The position numbers were made by a program, and so were the translations under genes. From Candidatus Tectimicrobiota bacterium (GTDB taxonomy: Bacteria; Tectomicrobia; Entotheonellia; Entotheonellales; Entotheonellaceae), in contig BPKO01000001.1 in assembly GCA_026005175.1 (NCBI GenBank), positions 558,001 to 622,000 on the forward strand: a DNA stretch of 64,000 bases. The letters are read 5' to 3'. Shown one piece after another: positions 1 to 7,118 of the stretch. Position 1 is the stretch's first letter; each line of letters begins with the position of its first letter. Under the pieces are notes generated by a model, which had not been told where the DNA came from, made no database searches, and saw only the letters and a list, made by a program, of their open reading frames with translations.

Positions 1-1295
1 CGGACCGCCAGGATGGCGTCTACATCCTGCCGGCGGCAACGGTGTACGAGCAGTGGGGCACGGTGACCAACTCCAACCGCGACATCCAGTGGCGTAACCG
101 CATCGTTTCGCCGGTGTGGGAAGCGCGCACCGACCTGGCCATCCTGCTGGAGCTGGCCGAGCGGCTGGGCTTCAAGGACGACTTCACCAAGAACGCGCGC
201 GGCAGCTGGAAGGGCGTGCCGAAGAGCCTCAAAGGGGTGAAGGAGCTGCCCGAGGAGACCATCGCCTCGATCATCGGCGAGTGGAACCTCGGCATGCGCA
301 CCATCGGCATGACCGGCCAGACCTATGAGCGCCTCAAGCGCCAGCAGGAGTGGGCGCACGTCTTCGACGTGAAGACCAAGAAGGCGGTGGGCGGCCCGGT
401 GGATGGCGAGCAGTGGGGGCTGCCGTGGCCGTGCTGGACAGAGAAGCATCCCGGCACGCACATCCTCTACCGCATCGACATTCCGGTCTCCGAAGGCGGC
501 ATGGGCTTCCGGGCGCGCTGGGGCACCACGGCGCCCGACGGCCAGACGCTGCTGGCGGCAGAAGGCTCGGCGCCGGTGGGCAGCTCGATCAACGGCGGCT
601 ATCCCGAGCTGCCCGACTGGAAGACCGACCTCACCGGCAAGGTCTTCGAGGAAGCCCTGGCCAAGGGGCTGGCGCCTTACGGCAACGGCCGGGCGCGCTT
701 CAACGCCTGGAACATCCCCGAGGATCCGGTGCCGCGGCACCGCGAGCCCATCCACAGCCCGCGGCCTGATCTGGTAGAGAAATGGCCGACCTACGAGGAC
801 GTCAAGGACCACTTCCGCGTGCCGACGCTCTACAAGAGCATCCAGAAAGCCGACTGGGTGAAGGAGTATCCCATCATCCTCTCCAGCGGCCGGCAAGTGG
901 AGTTCGAGGGCGGCGGCAACAGCGAGCGGGCTTGCTGGTGGCTGGTGGAGCTGCAGCCCGAGATGTACGTGGAGATCCATCCCAAGCTGGCGCACGACCA
1001 CGGCATCAAGCACGGCGACTGGGTATGGATCGAGAGCCCCGAGGATCTCGACGGCCGGCCGAGCCGCATCAAGGTGCGGGCCAAGGTCACCAAGCGGGTC
1101 AGCCCCGACATGGTCTACTTGCCTTTCCACTGGGGTGGCGTGTTCGAAGGCAAATCGCTGGCGCACAAGTACCCGGCGGGATACGTCCCCTACGGCCTGG
1201 GCGAGTCGGCCAACACGGTGACCAACTACGGCTACGACCGCGTCACCCAGATGCAGGAAACCAAAACCGGTCTGTGCCGGATCCGCAAGGCCTAA
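1..1295 (+). CDS. Formate dehydrogenase-type molybdopterin oxidoreductase, catalytic subunit (C-terminal part)
   Basis: The gene enters the window already open and about 430 residues are visible. The C-terminal 150 residues look like the molybdopterin-dinucleotide-binding domain that closes this superfamily, running from a YPIILSSGR strand to a TKTGLCRIRKA end. The interior, with an EQWGTVTNSNRDIQWR segment and a GLPWPCW motif, resembles catalytic subunits of formate dehydrogenases. The following gene encodes the matching four-cluster iron-sulfur subunit 18 bases downstream, so the two form one operon. The active-site Cys/Sec and the N-terminal [4Fe-4S] motif lie outside the window, so formate as substrate is inferred from overall resemblance only. 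Another complex iron-sulfur molybdoenzyme is possible. Confidence 0.8.
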   Translation, partial: DRQDGVYILPAATVYEQWGTVTNSNRDIQWRNRIVSPVWEARTDLAILLELAERLGFKDDFTKNARGSWKGVPKSLKGVKELPEETIASIIGEWNLGMRTIGMTGQTYERLKRQQEWAHVFDVKTKKAVGGPVDGEQWGLPWPCWTEKHPGTHILYRIDIPVSEGGMGFRARWGTTAPDGQTLLAAEGSAPVGSSINGGYPELPDWKTDLTGKVFEEALAKGLAPYGNGRARFNAWNIPEDPVPRHREPIHSPRPDLVEKWPTYEDVKDHFRVPTLYKSIQKADWVKEYPIILSSGRQVEFEGGGNSERACWWLVELQPEMYVEIHPKLAHDHGIKHGDWVWIESPEDLDGRPSRIKVRAKVTKRVSPDMVYLPFHWGGVFEGKSLAHKYPAGYVPYGLGESANTVTNYGYDRVTQMQETKTGLCRIRKA

Positions 1296-1313
1296 GTCTG
1301 AGGAGGACAACCC

Positions 1314-1958
1314 ATGGCGAAGACGCAGGTGACCATCCCCTTCAGAGAGGCCGGGGGACCGCAGCTCAAGCACGCGCCGGCACGCCTGAAGTTCTATGTG
1401 GACGTCAAGCGCTGCATCGAGTGTGGCGGCTGCGAGGTGGCGTGCAAGAACGAGAACAACATCCCGCCGGGCATTGCGCGCATCCGCGTGGTGACCATCA
1501 ACGAGGGCGAACCGGGCGAGACCAACGTGGCGGTGCCTTGCATGCACTGCTCCAAGGCGCCCTGCGTGGCGGTGTGCCCGGTGGACGCCCTCTTCCACCG
1601 CCCCGACGGCATCGTGCACGTCAACAAAGAGACCTGCATCGGCTGTGGCTACTGCCTCTACGCCTGTCCCTTCGGCGCGCCGCAGTTCCCCGAGTCGTCG
1701 CCTTTTGGGGCGCGCGGCGTGATGGACAAGTGCACGTACTGTGCCGGCGGGCCGGAGGTGCCGTTCTCGGAGCGGGAGCGCCGCCTCTACGGCTCTAACC
1801 GCATTGCCGAGGGCAAGCTGCCGATGTGCGCCTCGGTCTGCGCCACCAAGGCGCTGGTGGCCGGCGACGCCGAGGAAGTGGCTAACGTGGTGCGGCAGCG
1901 CATGGCCGCCCGCGGCTCCGGCGGCGGCGCCTGGGGCTGGGAGACCGCTTACCGCTAA
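1314..1958 (+). CDS. Four-cluster [4Fe-4S] ferredoxin subunit of the molybdoenzyme (FdhB-like)
   Basis: A 214-residue electron-transfer subunit that passes electrons between the catalytic subunit and a membrane quinone module. Sixteen cysteines fall in four groups: C34/C37/C40/C44, C76/C79/C84/C88, C108/C111/C114/C118 and C140/C143/C172/C176. That is the arrangement for four [4Fe-4S] clusters in the FdhB/DmsB/PsrB family. The start is set by a GAGGAGG ribosome site 8-10 bases before the ATG. No Tat signal is visible, as usual for this subunit, which travels with its partner. It is followed by an intrinsic terminator and integron DNA instead of the expected membrane subunit; an NrfD-type subunit appears 2.7 kb further on. 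Confidence 0.92.
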   Translation: MAKTQVTIPFREAGGPQLKHAPARLKFYVDVKRCIECGGCEVACKNENNIPPGIARIRVVTINEGEPGETNVAVPCMHCSKAPCVAVCPVDALFHRPDGIVHVNKETCIGCGYCLYACPFGAPQFPESSPFGARGVMDKCTYCAGGPEVPFSERERRLYGSNRIAEGKLPMCASVCATKALVAGDAEEVANVVRQRMAARGSGGGAWGWETAYR

Positions 1959-2040
1959 GCGCGCAACGGGCGGCAGGGAAGGCCTGCCGCATGCTGCCTG
2001 CCCTGCGCTTGTACTTCAAGCCTGGCCAGAAAAACACTAA

Positions 2041-2077
2041 GAAGCCGCTTGTTCAGTGGAGCAAGCGGCTTCTTTTG
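2041..2077 (+). terminator. Rho-independent terminator after the molybdoenzyme genes
   Basis: A perfect 11-base stem, GAAGCCGCTTG at 2041-2051 pairing with CAAGCGGCTTC at 2062-2072, with a 10-base loop, followed by TTTT. It lies 83 bases after the iron-sulfur subunit stop. The A-rich stretch just upstream means it could also stop transcription from the minus strand, where the decayed integrase ends at 2132. Confidence 0.85.
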
Positions 2078-2131
2078 TATCGAGGCCGGATACGCAGCCG
2101 TTTCAAGCCAGAACGGCAAACCCCAGGTCGT

Positions 2132-2661
2132 CTAGGGGGCTGGGGACTCCCTGGCCTCTTGCTGCAGGACGTGGGTGTAGACCATCGTTGGGGCAAGATT
2201 CTTGTGCCCGAGCAGGTGCTGAATGGTACGGATGTCGGTGCCACGTTGCAGCAGGACCATGATCCTGAGCCAGGTCCTGCTGATGCAACGTCTTGACCCT
2301 GGCCAGGTGGCTTTGGGGCAAGGGCGTGAGGGTAGTGGGGAAGGTCGTGACGCGGTCCTTGTCGCCCTTGCCCGAACGGACGGTCAGTTGCTTCATCGGA
2401 AAATCGATGTCCTTGACTCTGAGCCGGACGGCTTCCATGAGCGGCAGCGACGTTGCCGTGCACCGCCAGGGGGGTCAGGAAGGCTGCGATCTTCGGTTCG
2501 GCGGGGAAGAGGTCCTGGCGCGCATGGCGTGGAAGCGGACGAAGCGGACGATCCACGCTGTATTAGGAGCGCTCGGTGTGGAGGGAGTAGTGGAGGAGAC
2601 GGAGGACGTGGCGCACTTCGTCGAGGAGTTTGGGTTGTTGCCTTCTTGGCGAGGCAGGCAT
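2132..2661 (-). pseudogene. Decayed integron-type tyrosine recombinase (IntI-like)
   Basis: Pieces of one integrase can be read in order on the minus strand in three frames. They are an ATG at 2661 after a GGAGGGA ribosome site, LLDEVRHVLRLLHYSLHTER followed by an in-frame TAA, AWIVRFVRFHAMR, DLFPAEPKIAAFL, MEAVRLRVKDIDF, and [20 protein letters not shown] with YTHV carrying the tyrosine nucleophile. IntI-family enzymes are about 320-340 residues; here only about 530 bases remain. Two internal deletions of roughly 60 and 80 residues remove the first catalytic Arg region and the HxxR box. The pieces resemble integron integrases more than XerC/XerD. The opposite orientation to the cassettes, its own promoter at 2734-2762 and the attC site downstream support an integron origin. 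The enzyme must be inactive. Confidence 0.85.
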
Positions 2662-2733
2662 ACAATCCCTCCGTGGAGGTGCCCTGAGCGTGCCGATAAC
2701 GGGCATGGGGCAAAACGGCCCGAAAACCCCGTT

Positions 2734-2762
2734 ATTATCACATTATCAGGGCAAAATGTCAA
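2734..2762 (-). promoter_or_regulatory. Sigma-70-type promoter for the integrase relic
   Basis: On the minus strand TTGACA (2762-2757), a 17-base spacer and GATAAT (2739-2734) make a near-consensus promoter. It points at the integrase start codon at 2661. A second ATTATC copy at 2742-2747 offers an alternative, badly spaced -10. The promoter is intact although the gene is broken. Confidence 0.65.
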
Positions 2763-2773
2763 GTTAATCAATG

Positions 2774-2780
2774 GTTAGAC
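2774..2780 (+). other. Integron core recombination site (attI/cassette junction)
   Basis: GTTAGAC fits the integron core consensus GTTRRRY. It is the exact reverse complement of GTCTAAC at 3390-3396, the R'' box of the downstream attC. This is the relation expected between the first bases of a cassette and its own attC, since cassettes join between G and TTRRRY. It defines the first cassette as 2775-3442. The site lies between the integrase promoter and the first cassette gene, where attI is normally found. Confidence 0.7.
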
Positions 2781-2863
2781 GATTGGTTCAAAATGCATTC
2801 CTGAGTGAGTGTGCCTTGGATGGCGCGGCAATTCCCGGATGAGCCAGTGGCCTTCATCCAGGC

Positions 2864-3157
2864 ATGTGTCCGAGGGGACGACTCTATTGGACCTACCATG
2901 TCAACATGCGCCTTCAAGGCCGGGACATTCCGCGCCAAGCCATTATCGATGCAGTTGACACCTACCAGCTTGTGGAAGCCTACCCAGCTGACAAATACCT
3001 CCCCAGCTACCTGATCCTGGCACGCTATGGCCATGACGCGTTTCATCTCTTGTTTGCGGTCGATCTTGAGGGGGATAATGTCAGAGTGGTCACGGCGTAT
3101 CGTCCAAGCTTGGACGAGTGGGAAGCCGATTTGAAAACTCGGAGGACACCGCGATGA
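2864..3157 (+). CDS. DUF4258-type small protein, possible toxin of a cassette-borne pair
   Basis: A 97-residue protein whose core (WTYHVNMRL, IIDAVDTY, YLILARYGHDAFH, VRVVTAYRP) matches the DUF4258 family, small RelE/MqsR-like proteins usually paired with a YgiT-type zinc-ribbon protein. The pair here overlaps by ATGA at 3154-3157, indicating translational coupling. The ATG at 2864 has only a weak ribosome site, and no better in-frame start precedes YWTYHVN. It is the first gene of integron cassette 2775-3442, a typical setting for toxin-antitoxin genes. Toxicity is inferred from family and context only. Confidence 0.75.
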   Translation: MCPRGRLYWTYHVNMRLQGRDIPRQAIIDAVDTYQLVEAYPADKYLPSYLILARYGHDAFHLLFAVDLEGDNVRVVTAYRPSLDEWEADLKTRRTPR

Positions 3158-3375
3158 AGTGTGCGGTCTGTGGAGCCCAGCTGCAGCCGGCGCGGAGCGA
3201 TCTGCCCTTCAAGGTGAGCGAGCAGACTATCGTTATCCTCAAGCAGCTTCCGGTATGGCAGTGTGGGAATTGTGCGCAATATCTGATCGAGGATCACGTG
3301 CTCCGCCGGGTGGACGAGATTCTCGCGGGCGTCGACCGTGCAGCGGAGCTGGAAATCATTCGCTTTGCGGCCTAG
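3154..3375 (+). CDS. YgiT-type zinc-finger protein, probable antitoxin
   Basis: A 73-residue protein with two CxxC pairs, CAVC at residues 3-6 and CGNC near residue 37, forming the N-terminal zinc ribbon of YgiT/MqsA-like antitoxins. A LPVWQCGNCAQYLIED core and a short helical tail follow. It lacks the helix-turn-helix domain of full MqsA, as is common for the short YgiT partners of DUF4258 proteins. The ATG at 3154 follows a GGAGG site and overlaps the upstream stop by four bases. The attC site begins 15 bases after the stop, so the pair fills the cassette. Confidence 0.82.
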   Translation: MKCAVCGAQLQPARSDLPFKVSEQTIVILKQLPVWQCGNCAQYLIEDHVLRRVDEILAGVDRAAELEIIRFAA

Positions 3376-3389
3376 CGCTGCGTCCCATC

Positions 3390-3448
3390 GTCTAACGACG
3401 GCCTGAAGCCGACGCGGTACCCCGCGCGGCTCAGGCCCGGCGTTCGGC
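3390..3448 (+). other. Integron attC site (59-base element)
   Basis: A 59-base site bounded by R'' GTCTAAC (3390-3396) and R' GTTCGGC (3442-3448). Between them GCCTGAAGCCGACGCGG (3401-3417) and CCCGCGCGGCTCAGGC (3421-3436) pair with single unpaired A bases on one arm, the extrahelical bases typical of folded attC sites. The layout closely resembles attC sites of well-known resistance cassettes such as aadA. It ends the cassette holding the DUF4258/YgiT pair. Confidence 0.85.
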
Positions 3449-3487
3449 TGCGAGCCGTTCTCGCAAGGCTGAACCGAGGAGGGCGTC

Positions 3488-3789
3488 ATGAAAGGTTTGG
3501 TTCTTGCCGCTACGGTGGTCGCGATCACGGCCGCTATCGTCGCCCAGGCGGACGCCGGATGCCGGTGGGAGTGGCTCTGCGACCAGTATGGTAGATGCGC
3601 CCAGAAGCCGATATGCGACTCGACTCTCGACATCGTCCCGCCGCGCCCCCTTCCGTCGCTCCGATCGTTCCGCCGAGTATCCAGCCCATTCCGACCCTGA
3701 CGATCCCGCCAATCGGCACACGGCAGTGCCGGTAGGTTCGTCGATGCGATACGTGGGGCAATTGCGTTTGGGATACAGTGTGCTACTGA
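3488..3789 (+). pseudogene. Decayed secreted Cys-rich cassette protein
   Basis: ATG at 3488 follows a strong GAGGAGGG site 40 bases after the attC site, so this heads the second cassette. The first 23 residues are a signal peptide ending ADA. The mature part opens with a CxxxxxCxxxGxCxxxxxC motif. The frame is lost in the C-run near 3645 and closes at 3700. Reading the next frame gives a Pro-rich linker, an in-frame TAG, and a second copy of the Cys motif ending WDTVCY before TGA at 3789. Proteins with two such Cys motifs joined by a Pro-rich linker occur as short secreted proteins of unknown function. One frameshift plus one stop suggest real decay. Confidence 0.6.
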
Positions 3790-3854
3790 TCACTCGGTTG
3801 GCCGGGATTCAGCGCGCTGAGAAAAGCGGCACGCGATGTACGCGCAAGGGCGTG

Positions 3855-3874
3855 GGGTTAGGTCTTGAATCGTG
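3855..3874 (+). repeat. 20-base direct repeat, copy 1
   Basis: GGGTTAGGTCTTGAATCGTG matches the copy at 4099-4118 at 16 of 20 positions, in the same direction and 244 bases apart. Motifs of the form GGGTCAGGTCTTGAAT often flank REP-associated tyrosine transposase genes, from memory; no transposase lies between the copies here. Confidence 0.5.
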
Positions 3875-4098
3875 AAACAACAGCTTGGCCTAATAACCGC
3901 GTGCAGCCGCTTCCAGCGCCTACCGGCGCGCTTGAAACGCGCTTGAGTAACGTGTTTGCAGCCCCTCTCCGCAACGGCGTCGGCCAGCTTACTACTTCAC
4001 GGCGGGTCTGCTTCAGGCAGGCCACCCACTCTGCGACCGCATCCAGCACACAGACGCAGCACCGTACCAGGACGGCTCCCTGCAAGCACGGGGTCATA

Positions 4099-4118
4099 GG
4101 GTCAAATCTTGAATTGTG
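4099..4118 (+). repeat. 20-base direct repeat, copy 2
   Basis: GGGTCAAATCTTGAATTGTG is the second copy of the motif at 3855-3874. The sequence between the copies has no coding potential, so this may be the scar of a lost mobile element or a chance remnant. Confidence 0.5.
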
Positions 4119-4618
4119 CATCGCTGACTTCGCCTGCAAGCGGTACTGGGGCCGATTTTCTTCACGTTTTTCACGTCTCTCGGGGCATCGGGGGTGCCGG
4201 AGTCAGTTCCCTGTAACGGTTGCTCCTACTGCTGTCGGCAGGTTGGCTTCCCCTGTCTTGCCTCTGTCGGGTGCTTGCCTCTGTCTAGGTTCGCGTGCCC
4301 GCTACCCGTAGGAGGTATTATGCCGTTTGGCCAGTAAGGATGCGCCCTTGGCCGTACGGCCTTGCTCTCCCCGTTTGGATGGGTCACCGGCGGACTTAGT
4401 AGCCCTATCTGGCTCTCCCTCCCCGGCGATCTGTCCCGGTCAAAATGGCCTTGACACCGGGCACCAGCTGGTGAATACTGCAAGCGCTTTTCGGTAAGAA
4501 GCGATAGGAGCTGGGAGGCGATCGACGGTGTAGCCGCTTGCAGAACCGGGGCAGTTCTTCACTCGCGAACAAAGTAAACGCTGTCGCGGGCAGGCGCAGC
4601 CGCCCTCAGGGAGAGGCG

Positions 4619-5632
4619 ATGGAACCCATTGTCCTGTGGCAGACCAAGTGGAGTCACGGCCCCTACGTGCCCATGTACCTTTTCTTCGGCGGGCTGACAA
4701 CGGGCGTGTTTATCACCGCGGTGCTCGCCGATCTGGTAGGCATTGGGGCGCGGCGCTTCCGCCCGCTTTCTAGAGTGGGGGCCTACTGCGCCGTGCTCAC
4801 CCTGGCCCTAGCCGGCTTTTTTCTCACCGTGCACCTGGGCAAGCCCGAGCGTGGCCTGGCATTTCCGGTGTTCTTTACCAACTACAATTCCTGGATGACG
4901 CGCGGCGGCTGGGTCGTCGGCGCGGCCAGCCCGCTGGTAGTGCTTTATGCCGCCCTATGGTTTTTTGGGGCTCGTGCCTGGCTGCGGCGCCTCGTGGGCG
5001 TCATCGGCATCCCGTTTCTCATCTTGCTGGCCGTCTATACGGGGTTGCTCCTCAGCCACGCCGGCTTCGTGCCCCTGTGGTCGAAAAAGTTCCTGCCGGT
5101 GATTTTCCTCAACTCTGGCCTGACTACCGGCCTGGCGGCCGCCGGCCTGGTCTTTCTTCTTGCCTGGCCCTGGCTGCGGCGTGCCAATGACCACCGCCTC
5201 GCCGACCCGTACGGGACGCTGTTCTGGGTGAGCCTGGCGGTGGTGGCCGCGATCCTCTTGGAGCTGTACGAACTCAAGAACTTCATGGCGCACCTCCAGG
5301 CCACGGACCAGCGGGTGCCTACAGGGCACTACGTGGCGCCCAAAGGTGGGCGCCTGGCTTACGAGTACGTGACCCAAGGTGCCCTGGCGCCCTGGTTCTG
5401 GAAGGGCATCATCGGCTTGGGTTTGCTCGTGCCCCTGGGGCTGACGGTCGTCGAATGGGTCCTGCGTTTGGTGCTGCGCCCCTGGGAGCGCGCCGTGGCG
5501 GCGGTCAAGTTTGCCAGTATTCTCGTGGGCGGCGCCATCCTGCGCTTTGTCATCGTCTGGGGTGGAAATCTCAAAGCCCCGCTTGACTTTCCCCCCTCGA
5601 AGTGGCCTATCCCGCCCCTGGCAGGAGGCTAG
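4619..5632 (+). CDS. NrfD/PsrC-type integral membrane quinone-reactive subunit
   Basis: A 337-residue polytopic protein of the NrfD family, the membrane anchor that exchanges electrons between an iron-sulfur partner and the quinone pool. An early GGLTTGVF segment, an HLGKPERG loop and SWMTRGGW are family hallmarks, with eight or nine hydrophobic helices along the length. I start it at the ATG at 4619 (MEPIVLW) behind GGGAGAGG. A frame extension to 4538 adds 27 polar residues unlike the family. It is followed three bases later by cytochrome c. The nearest iron-sulfur partner is at 1314-1958, across the integron, so the two halves may once have formed one operon. Confidence 0.88.
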   Translation: MEPIVLWQTKWSHGPYVPMYLFFGGLTTGVFITAVLADLVGIGARRFRPLSRVGAYCAVLTLALAGFFLTVHLGKPERGLAFPVFFTNYNSWMTRGGWVVGAASPLVVLYAALWFFGARAWLRRLVGVIGIPFLILLAVYTGLLLSHAGFVPLWSKKFLPVIFLNSGLTTGLAAAGLVFLLAWPWLRRANDHRLADPYGTLFWVSLAVVAAILLELYELKNFMAHLQATDQRVPTGHYVAPKGGRLAYEYVTQGALAPWFWKGIIGLGLLVPLGLTVVEWVLRLVLRPWERAVAAVKFASILVGGAILRFVIVWGGNLKAPLDFPPSKWPIPPLAGG

Positions 5633-5635
5633 GCC

Positions 5636-5995
5636 GTGGGGCGTCTCCTGGTCATGGCTGCCGTCTTGCTGCTAGGGGCAGGCGTGGCGGGAAGCGCCGA
5701 GCCCACGGGCGACGCGGCACGAGGCAAGGAAATTTACCAGGAGCGCTGCCTCCTCTGCCACGGCGCCTTGGGGCAGGGGTGGGCCTGGCACAAAAAAGCG
5801 GTACGCCCTCCGGTGCCGGTGCCCGATTTGCGCCAGGTGGTGCCGCAGCGCTCCGACGAATACCTCATCACCGTCATCCGCGACGGCGGGGAGGCGGTAG
5901 GGCTGACCCGCTTCATGCCGGCGTTTGGCTTTGACATGAGCGAACAGGACCTGCGCGATGTGGTCGCTTTTTTGCGTTCTTTGCAGTCTCCGTAG
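5636..5995 (+). CDS. Small periplasmic c-type cytochrome
   Basis: A 119-residue monohaem cytochrome c. It has a cleavable signal peptide over about the first 21 residues, the haem-binding CLLCH at residues 38-42, and a likely axial Met94 in the TRFMPAFGF loop. It starts at GTG behind a GGAGG that lies inside the end of the NrfD gene, so the two are translationally linked. It probably shuttles electrons from the membrane subunit in the periplasm. The terminal partner is not evident. Confidence 0.88.
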   Translation: MGRLLVMAAVLLLGAGVAGSAEPTGDAARGKEIYQERCLLCHGALGQGWAWHKKAVRPPVPVPDLRQVVPQRSDEYLITVIRDGGEAVGLTRFMPAFGFDMSEQDLRDVVAFLRSLQSP

Positions 5996-6005
5996 GAGAG
6001 GCTTC

Positions 6006-7113
6006 TTGTTGCCCCTTTGCGCAATGGTTCTCTTGGGGCTGCTGTCTTCTGCCGGCGCGCATACCAGCGCCACCGGTTTTTTCCCGCATGCCATCGTCCT
6101 GGCCGATTTCAACCACGATGGCCATGTCGACATGGCGGTGCCGGCGTCGGCAGAGCGCCAGGTGACCGTCTTGCTCGGCGATGGCAAAGGGGGTATCTTG
6201 TCCAGCCGGACTTATCCGGTGGGACAGGGCCCGACGTGGATCGACGTGGCAGACTTCAACGGCGACGGCCGGCTCGACTTCGTGGTTACCAACACCGGGG
6301 AAGGAAGCCTGACGCTGTACTTCGGCAACGGCGAGGGGGACTTCGCCGCCCGCCAGGACATCGCGGGCATTCACGGCCCGGTGTCGGTGGTGGCGGCCGA
6401 TTTCAGCGGCGATGGCTTGCCGGACCTGGCGGTGGCGCAGGCCAAGCGCTCGGCGGTGGCCTTGCTGCTGAACCAGGGGGCAGGGAAGTTCACCTTGGTC
6501 CAGACGTACAACGTCGGGCGGGGGGCCCCACATCCTCTCCAAAGCCGACCTCAACGGGGATGGCTGCCCCGACGTGATTTCGGGTAACCTCGGCCCGCAT
6601 ACTCTCTCGGTTCTCCTCTGCCAGGGCAACGGCACACTGCGCGAGCCGCTGACCGTGCCGGTGGGGCGCTTTCCCCACTACCGCGCCTTTGGGGACTGGA
6701 ACGGCGACGGGCATCTCGACCTCGCGGTGGTGGCCGCCGGGGACGATGCCGTTGACGTGTTGCTGGGTGACGGCACAGGCCAGCTGCGTAAAGTCACGAG
6801 TTATCCGGTGGGTACCAACCCGCACGGCCTGGAGGCAGGTGACGTCAACGGCGACGGCCACCTGGACCTGATCGTGAGCAACCGCAGCTCGCGCGACCTG
6901 CACGTGTTGTTTGGCGACGGCACCGGCGCGTTTGTGGCTGCGCCCCCCATCCCGGTCGGCCAGGACATCATTGCCCTGGCTGCGGCGGATCTCGATGAAG
7001 ACTCGCGTCTCGACCTGGTGCTGGTGTCTGCCACCTCGCACGTGGTGATCCTGCTGCGAGGAGATGGTCAAGGCCGGTTTGCGCCTTTTGCCCTCCAAAA
7101 AGCGGGAGAGTAA
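6006..7113 (+). CDS. Secreted seven-repeat FG-GAP/VCBS beta-propeller protein (one frameshift)
   Basis: After a short signal peptide the protein carries seven calcium-binding loops of FG-GAP/VCBS type: DFNHDGHVD, DFNGDGRLD, DFSGDGLPD, DLNGDGCPD, DWNGDGHLD, DVNGDGHLD and a weaker DLDEDSRLD. They are spaced about 50 residues apart, as for a seven-bladed propeller. The frame breaks at the six-G run 6520-6525; removing one G joins repeats 3 and 4 without loss, so the break is probably a sequence error. The likely start is one of the TTG codons at 6006/6009 behind GGAGAGG, with the ATG at 6024 as alternative. It lies in the NrfD/cytochrome operon. A binding or scaffold role outside the inner membrane is inferred. 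Confidence 0.75.
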
Positions 7114-7118
7114 CTGCC

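Larger units (their letters stand above)
3790..4618 (+). other. Gene-free stretch, end of the integron region
   Basis: About 830 bases with no convincing gene on either strand. It contains the two direct repeats listed separately. It also has an imperfect inverted repeat near 3890-3950 (GCCTAAT on the left, a GCGCC/GGCGC hairpin in the middle) that could be a worn attC site. No clear R''/R' pair matching the GTTCGGC start of the second cassette was found. The last 150 bases form the leader of the NrfD-type gene. Confidence 0.5.

Noticed and set aside
3857-3863. GTTAGGT as the end of a second attC
   Set aside because: It fits GTTRRRY, but no matching R'' box or paired arms lie upstream, and the bases belong to the 20-base direct repeat.
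4303-4340. Short reading frame after AGGAGG near 4312 (ATG CCG TTT ...)
   Set aside because: It ends after five codons (TAA), so the good ribosome-like site has no gene.
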